64,000 bases of DNA, from assembly GCF_000018325.1 (NCBI RefSeq), contig NC_009922.1:310001-374000 (forward strand), in the 5' to 3' direction. Origin of the DNA: Alkaliphilus oremlandii OhILAs (GTDB taxonomy: Bacteria > Bacillota > Clostridia > Peptostreptococcales > Natronincolaceae). Under the pieces are notes generated by a model. It saw only the letters and a list, made by a program, of their open reading frames with translations. It was not told where the DNA came from and ran no database searches. The stretch's first letter is position 1, and every line of letters starts with the position of its first letter. Below are positions 35,357 through 43,600 of this stretch, in pieces. A program made the translations under genes and the position numbers.

Positions 35357-35366
35357 TGTGAAAATA

Positions 35367-35428
35367 AATACTCCTTTTATAGTAGACGGTTGGAAACATA
35401 GACTGCTACCATAAATGGAGTATTTTTT
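35367..35428 (+). terminator. Terminator of spoIIR
   Basis: AATACTCCTTTTATAGTAG pairs with the arm CTGCTACCATAAATGGAGTATT (with a bulge) and is followed by six T. Repeat tract 2 starts three bases after the T run. Confidence 0.8.
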
Positions 35429-35430
35429 AT

Positions 35431-35690
35431 GACCTAACCCAATTTATGCGACCGTAGGAAGCAATAAATTGATGGTAGGTCAAACGCAACGAGCACCAAA
35501 TTTGCACGACCAACGAGAGTGAACAAATTTGAGTTGCGAGACTGCGAAATAACCCAATTTATGCGACCGTAGGAAGCAATAAATTGATGGTAAGTCAAAC
35601 GCAACGAGCACCAAATTTGCACGACCAACGGGAGTGAACAAATTTGAGTTGCGAGACTGCGAAATAATCCAATTTATACGACCGTAGGGG
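35431..35690 (+). repeat. 115-bp structured repeat, tract 2 (two full units plus a partial third)
   Basis: ACCCAATTTATGCGACCGTAGG begins at 35437 and 35552, and as a degenerate third start at 35667, all exactly 115 bp apart. The sequence is about 90% identical by eye to tract 1. The hairpin arm reads CAATTTAT with ATAAATTG, whereas tract 1 has CGATTTAT with ATAAATCG, a compensatory change that keeps the pair. Outer arms GACCTA/TAGGTC and CGCAAC/GTTGCG are conserved in the first unit; the second has AAGTC in place of AGGTC. Confidence 0.92.
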
Positions 35691-35811
35691 GATAGAATTG
35701 TGGAATGTCACTGCGGAAAATGGCAGATTTAAAGACGGATTCTCATAAAATGTTTGAATAATAATATAAACAAAGGTAGAATATTATTAAAGTAGGAAAG
35801 AAGGTGTTCGT

Positions 35812-36918
35812 ATGAGTAAGATAAATGTTATGGTAGTCTTCGGTGGAAGGTCAGGAGAGCACGAAGTTTCGTTAATGTCAGCCACTTCTGTACTTAGAGC
35901 GATGAACAAAGAAAAATACAATATTACTACTGTTGGCATCACCAAAAAGGGTATTTGGAAACTATATAGAGGATCTATCGATAAAATTCAGAGCGGCGAA
36001 TGGGAAGGTATTGCGGATAACTGGGCGAAGGAAAATAACTTCAGTACGAATATCAGCGTGTTACCGAGTGAGGAAGGGAAAGGCATCATCAATTTTGGAG
36101 ATGGAAAGACAGAAAAGATCGATGTTGTATTTCCTGTACTCCATGGACCTTTTGGAGAAGATGGAACCATACAGGGCTTATTTGAGATGATGAATATTCC
36201 TTATGTAGGAACCGGTGTATTAGCTTCCTCCTTAGCCATGGACAAAGCCATGAGTAAAAAATTATTCGAGTTGGAAGGAATACCTCAAGCAAAATACCAT
36301 GCATTCTTGGTGAAGGAATATAAAGAAAATGAGAAAGAAGTTTTAGATACAATAGAAGAAAAATTTACTTATCCAGTTTTTGTAAAGCCTGCAAATATGG
36401 GTTCCAGTGTGGGTATTACCAAGGTTCATAATAGAGAAAAACTAGAAAAAGCCATTGAGCTAGCTGCGAAATATGATCGAAAAATTGTGGTGGAGGAAGG
36501 CATCAATGGCCGAGAGATTGAGTGCTCTGTATTGGGAAATGATGAGCCCATCGCATCTTTACCAGCGGAGATTATACCTTCCGCAGAATTCTACGATTAT
36601 AACGATAAATATTTTGCGGGCACTAGTAAATTTGAAATTCCTGCAAATCTGCCAGAGGACGTGATCGAAGGCATAAGAAGTCTATCGGTAAAAGTATATA
36701 AGCTTTTAGACTGTAGTGGGTTGTCACGAGTGGATTGCTTCATTGAACGAGATAGCAACCGTATATTATTAAATGAAGTCAATACAATGCCTGGATTTAC
36801 CCAGATCAGCATGTACCCAAAGATGTGGGAAGCCACAGGAATTGAGTACGAAGAATTAATCGATCGATTAATAGAGCTTGCCATAGAACGCTTCAATGAA
36901 AGAAGTATTCTAGGATAG
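35812..36918 (+). CDS. ddl: D-alanine--D-alanine ligase
   Basis: A 368-residue ATP-grasp ligase of normal length. The N-terminal GGRSGEHEVSLMSA, central VFPVLHGPFGEDGTIQG and GTGVLASSLAMDK are Ddl signatures. FVKPANMGSSVGITKV is the ATP-binding hinge. The C-terminal LLNEVNTMPGFT supplies the magnesium ligands. GAAGGTG precedes the ATG. It makes the D-Ala-D-Ala dipeptide of peptidoglycan precursors. The Tyr-versus-Phe determinant of D-lactate specificity was not resolved here. Confidence 0.96.
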   Translation: MSKINVMVVFGGRSGEHEVSLMSATSVLRAMNKEKYNITTVGITKKGIWKLYRGSIDKIQSGEWEGIADNWAKENNFSTNISVLPSEEGKGIINFGDGKTEKIDVVFPVLHGPFGEDGTIQGLFEMMNIPYVGTGVLASSLAMDKAMSKKLFELEGIPQAKYHAFLVKEYKENEKEVLDTIEEKFTYPVFVKPANMGSSVGITKVHNREKLEKAIELAAKYDRKIVVEEGINGREIECSVLGNDEPIASLPAEIIPSAEFYDYNDKYFAGTSKFEIPANLPEDVIEGIRSLSVKVYKLLDCSGLSRVDCFIERDSNRILLNEVNTMPGFTQISMYPKMWEATGIEYEELIDRLIELAIERFNERSILG

Positions 36919-36947
36919 AAGCAATTAAATAGAGAAGGATGAATTAG

Positions 36948-37373
36948 ATGAAAGCAATGCGAATGATAAAAGTAATTGGCGTCCAAACAGGACTGGATGG
37001 AGAAGAAAGCACCATAGAACTGATGACGGAAGGGACTTTTTACATAAAGAATGGGAGCTATTATATTCTTTATGACGAATCGGAGATTTCTGGCTTGGAA
37101 GGAGCAACGACGAGGGTAAAGGTGGAAAATAACAATAAGGTCTATATGAAGCGATTTGGAACCACAGCCACAGATTTAATTTTTGAAAAAGGAAGCAAAT
37201 ACGAATCCAATTATATGACGGCCTATGGGGAGTTTCATATCTCTGTTGTTACAAACTCATTGGATATAGAAATCAGTGAAGAAACGGGTAAGGGAAAAAT
37301 TGAAATTGATTATGATCTGAATATTCTAAGTGGAACGAAGCTTTCCAACAAGCTGCAGATACAGTTAATGTAG
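36948..37373 (+). CDS. DUF1934 beta-barrel protein (YwiB-like)
   Basis: A 141-residue protein of the DUF1934 family, made of alternating beta strands. GVQTGLDGEESTIELMTEGTFY and YYILYDESEISGLEGATTRVKV (seen as ILYDESEISGLEGATT) are the family signature. The C-terminal GKIEIDYDLNI strand matches the lipocalin-like fold reported for the family. Function is unknown. It lies 29 bp after ddl and is probably co-transcribed with it. Confidence 0.88.
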   Translation: MKAMRMIKVIGVQTGLDGEESTIELMTEGTFYIKNGSYYILYDESEISGLEGATTRVKVENNNKVYMKRFGTTATDLIFEKGSKYESNYMTAYGEFHISVVTNSLDIEISEETGKGKIEIDYDLNILSGTKLSNKLQIQLM

Positions 37374-37454
37374 AACTGGACGAAGCTTCTGGATTGTGAT
37401 AGAGTTATACTGTAAACTGAAAATTTAAAACATTTATACAAGGGGGAAAGATCC

Positions 37455-38096
37455 ATGTTATTAATTGATAAACCGGTAAAAGAATTTTTAGATGTATTAG
37501 AGAGCAAAGAGCCTACGCCGGGCGGTGGCAGTGTAGCTGCACTTTCTGGAAGTCTTGGTGCTGCCCTTACAGCTATGGTTGGTAATTTAACCGTGGGCAG
37601 AAAGGCTTTTGAAGCATTAGATGAGCCAACAAAGGAGCATTTTAAGAAAAACTTTAATGCGGTTATTGAATTAAAGCGTAGATTAAACGTACTTGTAGAT
37701 AAAGATGTGGAAGCCTTCGATCTGTTTATGGCAGCCTTAAAAATGCCAAAGGAAACCGAGGAAGAAAAAGCCATAAGAAGTAAGGCTATGGAGGAGGCGA
37801 CCATAGAAGCTTTAGAAGTACCACTGACCACAGCAAATGAATGTTTAAATATATTGAAGCTACAGAAAGTGTTTGCAGAAAACGGCAACGTCAATGCGAT
37901 TACAGACGTCGGGGTAGGTGCCTTAATGGCCTATGCCGGTGTGGAAGGCGCACTATTCAACGTTATCATTAATCTAAAAAGCTTAAGCGACAATGCTTAC
38001 ATAGAGAAGAAAAAGGCAGAGTGTGAAGGCATTTTAGCGGAAGCGAAGGCACTCAAAGAAGAGGTTCTATCCATCACTTATGCAAAACTAGCTTAG
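37455..38096 (+). CDS. fchA: Methenyl-/formimino-tetrahydrofolate cyclohydrolase-cyclodeaminase (FTCD C-terminal type)
   Basis: A 213-residue all-helical protein of the FTCD_C family. EPTPGGGSVAALSGSLGAAL near residues 17-36 is the defining folate-binding signature. VGNLTVGRK and the DKDVEAFDLFMAALKMPK segment carry conserved acid and Lys residues. Stand-alone members work either as formiminotetrahydrofolate cyclodeaminase in purine or histidine fermentation, or as methenyl-THF cyclohydrolase (FchA) in C1 metabolism. The neighbours do not decide. AAGGGGGAAAG precedes the ATG. Confidence 0.88.
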   Translation: MLLIDKPVKEFLDVLESKEPTPGGGSVAALSGSLGAALTAMVGNLTVGRKAFEALDEPTKEHFKKNFNAVIELKRRLNVLVDKDVEAFDLFMAALKMPKETEEEKAIRSKAMEEATIEALEVPLTTANECLNILKLQKVFAENGNVNAITDVGVGALMAYAGVEGALFNVIINLKSLSDNAYIEKKKAECEGILAEAKALKEEVLSITYAKLA

Positions 38097-38104
38097 AATT
38101 TTTA

Positions 38105-38152
38105 GGGGCTTATACTGGGAGACGTATTTTCTCGGTATAAGCCTTAATTTTT
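38105..38152 (+). terminator. Terminator of fchA
   Basis: GGCTTATACTGGGA pairs with TTCTCGGTATAAGCC (one bulge) across GACGTATT, followed by TTAATTTTTT. Confidence 0.85.
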
Positions 38153-38242
38153 TATCCCTACTGGATCTATGAAGGAAAATAATTTAAAATAATAAAGGAT
38201 TTTTTCGAAATATTTCGAATTGTATCAATGGGAGGTGGTAGG

Positions 38243-39898
38243 GTGAGCAGACAGAATGGAATTACAGTGGAAGATATTTTAAAGATGGAATGTATGGAAA
38301 AGTGTAGATTGATTGCAGGGTTCAATGGCATCTATAATACGGTTTCTAAGGTAAACATTATGGCGGATTCAGAGATTTTAGATTGGATCAATGAAGGAGA
38401 GTTTCTATTGACCACGGCATATTCATTTAAGCTGGGAGGTTTAGAGGATCAAAAATCCTTTATCAAAGAATGTTCCAGCAAAGGGCTGGCTGGTTTAGGG
38501 ATCAAAGTATATCCTTATTTAGAAATGCTTCCACAAGAAATTATAGACTTAGCAAACCGGCTGAATTTTCCGATCATCGATTTATATTATGGAACGCCAT
38601 TTGCTGATATCATGACCTCTGTCTTTAAAGAAATTTTTAATAAGCAAACCTCACTTCTTCAACGATTAGAAAAGGTACACGAGCAGTTGATGAATGTAGT
38701 ATTGGAAGGTGGCAGTATTGAAGATATCGGCAGAGTAACCCGTGAGAACTTAAGAAACCCATTAATAATTAAAATCGGATATCCGGAGCAATGGTTTCTA
38801 CAGCTCGGTACGGTGGATGCTGAAATGGGCGGACACCTATTGGAGGATGCCAAGAGGTTCTACGATCCCAATTCCAATAAGAGCATGGAATATAAATTAA
38901 ATGAAGGGATCGAAATCATCCGAGGGGTTCCCATACGAAGAATGGTCATGCCCATTATATTAAAGGACAGCATATACGGACATATTTTCTCTTGGGCTGC
39001 CAACACACCTTTAGGGGGATTCGATTTGTCCGTACTGGAAAACGCTTCGACCATCATCTCCTTAGATATCTTAAAGCAGCTTTCTGTAAGGGATGTGGAG
39101 AATCGATACCGATGGGAATTCCTAGAGGACCTGCTTTCTATGGAGGAAAGAAGGAAGGAGAAGGCAGAGGAAAAAGCCCATTTATTTCAGTTGGATGTCA
39201 ACGATCATTTTGTCCTAATTCTAATTCATATAGAAGAGCAAGAGAAGGCGATACGAAAGGACTTTGTTCACGGCCAAACCAGCTTGTACAGTTCTTTGGA
39301 AGGATTGATAGAGAGCCACAATCTAAAAGGCTTTATCGCTAGTAAAACTGATAGTCTCTATGTCCTTTTATCCTTCTCACAAAAAAATAAAGGAAACGTT
39401 GCTCTTAAGGCCTTCAGTAAGGATCTGGAAGAATTCTTTATATATCATTTCAAAGAAGTAAATTATAGGCTTGGGGTCGGTAGGGAATATAAAGGGCTGA
39501 GGCAGGTACATAAAAGCTATGAAGATTCGGTGAAAGCAATCCAGGTGGGTACCCTATTAAAGGAAAGAAAAATCATCTTTTTTGAGGACCTGGGAGTGTA
39601 TAAGATTCTGTGTCAGGATCATCTAACAGAAGAGCTGGAACGGTTCTATAACAAAACCATAGAGCCTTTAGTGAAATACGATGAGAAAAAGTCAACGGAA
39701 TTAATCAAAACCCTAGAATATTACTTTGAATACCATGGAAACCTGAAGAAAATATCAGAAGCTCTCTTTACGCACTATAATACTACTTTATATCGCATCG
39801 AAAGAATCAAGCAGATTACGGGACTCAATATAGAGTGTTCCAACGATCGACTCAATCTAGAAATCGGGCTGAAAATAAAAAATATATTGAATCGATAA
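38243..39898 (+). CDS. PucR/CdaR-family transcriptional regulator
   Basis: A 551-residue regulator. Start is GTG at 38243, behind GGGAGGTGG; the ATG at 38228 lies within that site. The PucR N-terminal domain is at about residues 8-125 (VEDILKMECMEKCRLIAGF and NEGEFLLTTAYSFK). A GGDEF-like middle domain spans about 290-420 (VNYRLGVGREYKGLRQVHKSY at its end). A C-terminal PucR helix-turn-helix (HTH_30) spans about 480-545 (SEALFTHYNTTLYRIERIKQITG). In other bacteria such regulators control purine or amino-acid catabolism. A xanthine-dehydrogenase-family operon lies 35 kb away, too far to link. It has its own terminator. Confidence 0.9.
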   Translation: MSRQNGITVEDILKMECMEKCRLIAGFNGIYNTVSKVNIMADSEILDWINEGEFLLTTAYSFKLGGLEDQKSFIKECSSKGLAGLGIKVYPYLEMLPQEIIDLANRLNFPIIDLYYGTPFADIMTSVFKEIFNKQTSLLQRLEKVHEQLMNVVLEGGSIEDIGRVTRENLRNPLIIKIGYPEQWFLQLGTVDAEMGGHLLEDAKRFYDPNSNKSMEYKLNEGIEIIRGVPIRRMVMPIILKDSIYGHIFSWAANTPLGGFDLSVLENASTIISLDILKQLSVRDVENRYRWEFLEDLLSMEERRKEKAEEKAHLFQLDVNDHFVLILIHIEEQEKAIRKDFVHGQTSLYSSLEGLIESHNLKGFIASKTDSLYVLLSFSQKNKGNVALKAFSKDLEEFFIYHFKEVNYRLGVGREYKGLRQVHKSYEDSVKAIQVGTLLKERKIIFFEDLGVYKILCQDHLTEELERFYNKTIEPLVKYDEKKSTELIKTLEYYFEYHGNLKKISEALFTHYNTTLYRIERIKQITGLNIECSNDRLNLEIGLKIKNILNR

Positions 39899-39913
39899 CA
39901 AGAATATAGGCGT

Positions 39914-39956
39914 AAAAAACCATCCAGCTCTCAAGAAAGCTAGATGGTTTTATTAT
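39914..39956 (+). terminator. Bidirectional terminator between pucR-like gene and peroxiredoxin
   Basis: AAACCATCCAGCT pairs with AGCTAGATGGTTT (one mismatch) across a loop of about 10 bases. T-rich tracts on both sides suit the convergent genes. Confidence 0.85.
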
Positions 39957-39967
39957 AGGGATGGATT

Positions 39968-40507
39968 TTATAGGGTGTTGTCCCCTGGGTGCCAATCGAT
40001 TGGGCATAACCCACCGGATTGTAGTCCTTGAAGTACTCTTAGGGTTTCATCAACACTTCTACCAACGTTTAAATCGTGAACTACAGAGTATCTGAGAACT
40101 CCTTCTGGGTCAATGATAAATAAACCTCTTAGTGCAATACCCTCTTCTTCAATGAGGATACCATAATCTCTTGCTACAGATTGGGTTCTGTCAGAAGCTA
40201 GAGGGAAGGTGATTTGTCCAAGGCCGCCTTTATCTTGAGCAGCATTGATCCAAGCCTTGTGGGAATGCTCACTATCTGTACTGACACCAAGAATCTCCGC
40301 ATTCAGCTTGTTGAATTCAGCCACTCTTTTACTAATGGCTGTAATTTCAGTAGGACAAACAAAAGTAAAATCCAATGGATAGAAGAACATAACGAGCCAT
40401 TTTCCTTTATAGTCCTCTAAGGAAATCTTTCCAAAGTCTTTTCCATCTCCATTTGCTGTATTCATTTCAAAATAAGGGGCTTTAAGCCCTACCATTCTTT
40501 CTGCCAT
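39968..40507 (-). CDS. 2-Cys peroxiredoxin (AhpC/Prx1 type)
   Basis: A 179-residue typical 2-Cys peroxiredoxin. The peroxidatic Cys51 is in DFTFVCPTEI, and the resolving Cys168 is in GGLCPIDW near the C terminus. GVSTDSEHSHKAW and the catalytic Arg in ASDRTQSVARDYG also match the family. AAAGGAGG precedes the ATG at 40507. It reduces hydrogen peroxide and organic peroxides in the cytoplasm; no dedicated AhpF-like reductase is nearby. A PerR-like palindrome lies 80-95 bp upstream. Confidence 0.96.
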   Translation of the reverse strand: MAERMVGLKAPYFEMNTANGDGKDFGKISLEDYKGKWLVMFFYPLDFTFVCPTEITAISKRVAEFNKLNAEILGVSTDSEHSHKAWINAAQDKGGLGQITFPLASDRTQSVARDYGILIEEEGIALRGLFIIDPEGVLRYSVVHDLNVGRSVDETLRVLQGLQSGGLCPIDWHPGDNTL

Positions 40508-40585
40508 AGCTAAAATCCTCCTTTAAATTTAATTAAATCCACATATGTATTCATAATCTTTATTCCCCAATATAACGAAGTTAAA

Positions 40586-40600
40586 CAATAATGATTATTA
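40586..40600 (-). promoter_or_regulatory. PerR/Fur-family operator upstream of the peroxiredoxin gene
   Basis: CAATAATGATTATTA contains an exact ATAATGATTAT core, matching the central 11 bases of the PerR box TTATAATNATTATAA (11 of 14 defined positions overall). It is a perfect 6-1-6 palindrome (AATAAT-G-ATTATT) upstream of a peroxide-scavenging gene. Confidence 0.65.
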
Positions 40601-40749
40601 TTTTCAATGAAAAATATGGAATAAAATAATCGCTTCCGGCCATAGAGATCTCCAAAAAGTAGTTGTAAACATGAGGCTAATGTGGCACTATATATATATT
40701 CAAGAGAATAATGTGATTACATTATATTCAATATTGGTGGGGTGATTTT

Positions 40750-41922
40750 GTGAAAAATAAAGCAGTAATTTTAGGCTCCAATTACTACATCGGCCTAAGT
40801 ACCATTCGTTGTTTAGGTATTCATAATATATACACTGTAGCTGTGGATTATTCCGATCAGGACCGATATGGGTCCGATTCAAAGTATTGTTCAGAACGAT
40901 TGATCTCTCCTCATTATAGAAATGAAAAAGAAGCTTTTATTGAATTTTTAAAGGATTATGCGCGCAAGGAAATTGTGCCACCCGTGCTAATTCCGTGCCA
41001 CGACTCCTATGTGGAGGTCATCGACGAATATTTGGACGAGCTGAGAGAATTCTATCTCATCCCTCAGACAGAGCAAGGATTATATACGAAGGCCATGAAC
41101 AAGGAAACCTTAGAGAGAATGGCAAAGGAACAAGGTGTTCTTGTGCCGGAAACAATTCGAGTAAATGAGGATAATTTTTTTGAAAAGGTAGATTCTATTA
41201 TTAAATACCCTTGTATCGTTAAGCCGACGGATTCTCCTTCCTTTGTGGCCAAGTTTAGGAAAAAAATATTTAAGGTTCATAATCGAGCTGAGCTGGAAGA
41301 CGCCTTAGAGAAAGCTCAAAATGCAGGTCTAGAGGTGATCGTACAACGAATTATTCCTGGCTTTGATGATCATATGTACACCTTTGATGCTTATTTGAAC
41401 CAAGATGCAAAGGTGACCCATTGGACAACCTGTCAAAAGTTCCGCCAGTATCCTATTAACTTTGGCGCATCGGTCTATACGGGACAACGACACGTACCAG
41501 AGCTATACGAAATTGGAGCTCCATTTTTGGAGGCTATCGGGTACAAGGGTTTTGGGGAAATTGAGTTTAAAAAGGATGCAGAAACAGGAGAATACTATTT
41601 AATCGAAATCAATGTAAGAATAACAAATTTAAATAATTTACTATATAAGGTTGGAATGAATATTCCGTATATCACTTATAGAGAGCTGACAGGGGAACCT
41701 TTAGCGCCGAAAGCCATTACAGAAAACACCAATCGTGTATTCTGGTACGCCTACGAGGACCTGCTGGCCATTAAGGGATATATTCAAACGGGACAGCTTT
41801 CTTTAGGAGAAGTGATGAAATCCTTCTTTAAGCCAAAAGCCTATGCCATATGGAGTCTAGACGATCCAAAGCCATTCTTTAGTTATTGCAAAATGATGGT
41901 GGGCAAAATATTTAAAAGATAG
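40750..41922 (+). CDS. ATP-grasp carboxylate-amine ligase (D-aspartate-ligase-like)
   Basis: A 390-residue ATP-grasp protein with a GTG start behind GGTGGGGTGA. A Rossmann-like N terminus (AVILGSNYYIGLSTIRCLG) leads to the ATP-grasp core: KYPCIVKPTDSPSF, EVIVQRIIPGFDDHMYTFDAYL, and the metal-binding FGEIEFKKDAETGEYYLIEINVR, seen as YLIEINVRITN. The layout matches carboxylate-amine ligases such as enterococcal D-aspartate ligase and the carbamoyl-phosphate-synthase-large-like family. It joins a carboxylate to an amine through an acyl phosphate. A Mur ligase follows 45 bp later without a terminator, so the two probably build one peptide product or modify a cell-wall precursor. Confidence 0.85.
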   Translation: MKNKAVILGSNYYIGLSTIRCLGIHNIYTVAVDYSDQDRYGSDSKYCSERLISPHYRNEKEAFIEFLKDYARKEIVPPVLIPCHDSYVEVIDEYLDELREFYLIPQTEQGLYTKAMNKETLERMAKEQGVLVPETIRVNEDNFFEKVDSIIKYPCIVKPTDSPSFVAKFRKKIFKVHNRAELEDALEKAQNAGLEVIVQRIIPGFDDHMYTFDAYLNQDAKVTHWTTCQKFRQYPINFGASVYTGQRHVPELYEIGAPFLEAIGYKGFGEIEFKKDAETGEYYLIEINVRITNLNNLLYKVGMNIPYITYRELTGEPLAPKAITENTNRVFWYAYEDLLAIKGYIQTGQLSLGEVMKSFFKPKAYAIWSLDDPKPFFSYCKMMVGKIFKR

Positions 41923-41967
41923 TTGAAGAAAAATCATGCCCCAAAAGCTTAGAAAAGAGGAAAGTGT

Positions 41968-43479
41968 ATGATGAAATTAAAAGAACTGCTCAGTTCCATA
42001 GAAATAAAAAATATGGATGATGAAAGAGACCTAGAGATCTACGGTATCTCCTACCATTCCGGAAAGGTGGAGAAGGGACATCTCTTTGTTTGTGTGAGAG
42101 GTTACAAAACCGATGGCCATCAATATTTAGGGAAGGCTGCCCAAAACGGTGCAGTGGCTGCCATTGTAGAAGAGCTTCAAGAAGATGTGGATATTCCTCA
42201 ATACGTTGTCTCAAATAGCAGAATCGCCTTAGCAAAACTGGGTGCACGGTTCTATGGCGATCCCTCTCAGAAGATGAAACTGATCGGCATTACGGCTACC
42301 AACGGTAAAACTACAACATCCTTTATGGTCAATGCAATCTTAGAAAAATCTGGACGAAAGACAGGTCTAATCGGCACCGTGGTCATAAAAATAGATGAGG
42401 AATCTACACCAGCGGAGCTGACAACGCCAGAATCTTTAGATTTACAGCATTATTTAAGTCAGATGGTGGACAAGGGCGTTTCCCATGTCACCATGGAGGT
42501 ATCCTCTGCTGCCTTAGAAACCCACCGTGTAGAAAGCGTAGCATACGATATTGTAACATTGAACAATATTAGTCGGGAACACATTGATTCTCATGGCTCC
42601 TTCGAGAAGTATTTTGAAGCGAAATCCAGTTTGATAAGAAATGCCAGTGAAAACAGCATCGCTGTTCTAAATCTGGACTGTCCATATTCAGCATCTCTAG
42701 TAGATCAAACCAAGGCAGAGGTCATCACCTTTGGCGTCAACAGCAAAGAGGGGCACATTGCTTGTAAGGACTTAGATCTCACCACTGGACGAGCTAAATT
42801 TACGCTAGAAATCTTAAAACCATTTACTGCAAATGGTCAGCAATATGAACCTAGCGAATTTGAAGTGCAGCTATTGGTTCCTGGGCTACACTCCGTATAT
42901 AATTCCATGGTAGCTATTACCGTATCGCTTTTATGTGGTGTATCCACTGCCACCATACAGGAAACGCTGAAGACCTTTGCTGGTGTAGAAAGACGATTCC
43001 AGTTCATCTTTGAGGAGGATATCAAGATCATCGATGATCACTTTGCAAACTCCGGAAATATTGACGTTACACTGGGCACATTGAAATATATGGATTATGA
43101 GAAGCTTCATTTAGTCTATGCAATCAGAGGAGAGCGAGGGCCTACTGTCAACCGTGAGAATGCTGAAGCCATTGCAAGATGGGCGCCTAAATTGGGAATT
43201 ACAGAGATTATTGCAACCAAAAGTGTTTCCCATGTGACCCATAAGGATCGAGTGACGGAGGCGGAGCTGACTGTATTCCAAGAGGTCATGAGGGATGCTG
43301 GGATTAAGGTGGATTTATTTGATGAACTACCGGATTCTATATGCTATGCCATAGGAAAAGCCAATGAAGGCGATTTAATCTTATTGGGTGGTTGCCAAGG
43401 TATGGACTTCGGTGCGGAAATTGCATTAAAGCACCTTGCATCAAGAAAAGCTACAAATAAAGGAAAAAGCATCATATAA
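41968..43479 (+). CDS. MurE-like Mur ligase (UDP-N-acetylmuramyl-tripeptide synthase family)
   Basis: A 503-residue Mur ligase. The MurE-type N-terminal domain (GISYHSGKVEKGHLFVCVRGYKTDGH, in part) precedes the ATP loop GITATNGKTTTS. The central domain has VSSAALETHRV and NNISREHIDSHGSFEKYFEAK. In canonical MurE the C-terminal domain carries DYAHTPDAL; here it is DDHFANSGNID. The usual GDRDKTKRP-like loop reads RGERGPTVNRENAEA, and there is no DNPR diaminopimelate motif. It is therefore a divergent paralogue rather than the housekeeping enzyme. Its amino-acid substrate is not predictable from sequence. It is paired with the upstream ATP-grasp ligase. Confidence 0.85.
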   Translation: MMKLKELLSSIEIKNMDDERDLEIYGISYHSGKVEKGHLFVCVRGYKTDGHQYLGKAAQNGAVAAIVEELQEDVDIPQYVVSNSRIALAKLGARFYGDPSQKMKLIGITATNGKTTTSFMVNAILEKSGRKTGLIGTVVIKIDEESTPAELTTPESLDLQHYLSQMVDKGVSHVTMEVSSAALETHRVESVAYDIVTLNNISREHIDSHGSFEKYFEAKSSLIRNASENSIAVLNLDCPYSASLVDQTKAEVITFGVNSKEGHIACKDLDLTTGRAKFTLEILKPFTANGQQYEPSEFEVQLLVPGLHSVYNSMVAITVSLLCGVSTATIQETLKTFAGVERRFQFIFEEDIKIIDDHFANSGNIDVTLGTLKYMDYEKLHLVYAIRGERGPTVNRENAEAIARWAPKLGITEIIATKSVSHVTHKDRVTEAELTVFQEVMRDAGIKVDLFDELPDSICYAIGKANEGDLILLGGCQGMDFGAEIALKHLASRKATNKGKSII

Positions 43480-43523
43480 ACAATGAGAGCGGCTCTTTGA
43501 CACGAAGAGAGGCGATTTATAAC

Positions 43524-43563
43524 AAAACCATGTAGCCATAAATTTGGATACATGGTTTTTTTA
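43524..43563 (+). terminator. Terminator of the ATP-grasp/Mur-ligase operon
   Basis: AAAACCATGTA pairs with TACATGGTTTT across a loop of about 14 bases, followed by further T. The A-rich left flank could also serve the convergent pepT message. Confidence 0.85.
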
Positions 43564-43600
43564 GAGATGATGAATAGGAAAAGTTAAAAATACATCGTTT

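Noticed and set aside
30243..35690. CRISPR array
   Set aside because: The 115-bp unit repeats as a whole; there are no short repeats with unique spacers and no cas genes.
38243..39898. Direct functional link between the PucR-type regulator and the xanthine-dehydrogenase-family operon
   Set aside because: They are 35 kb apart with many unrelated genes between, and no shared operator was seen.
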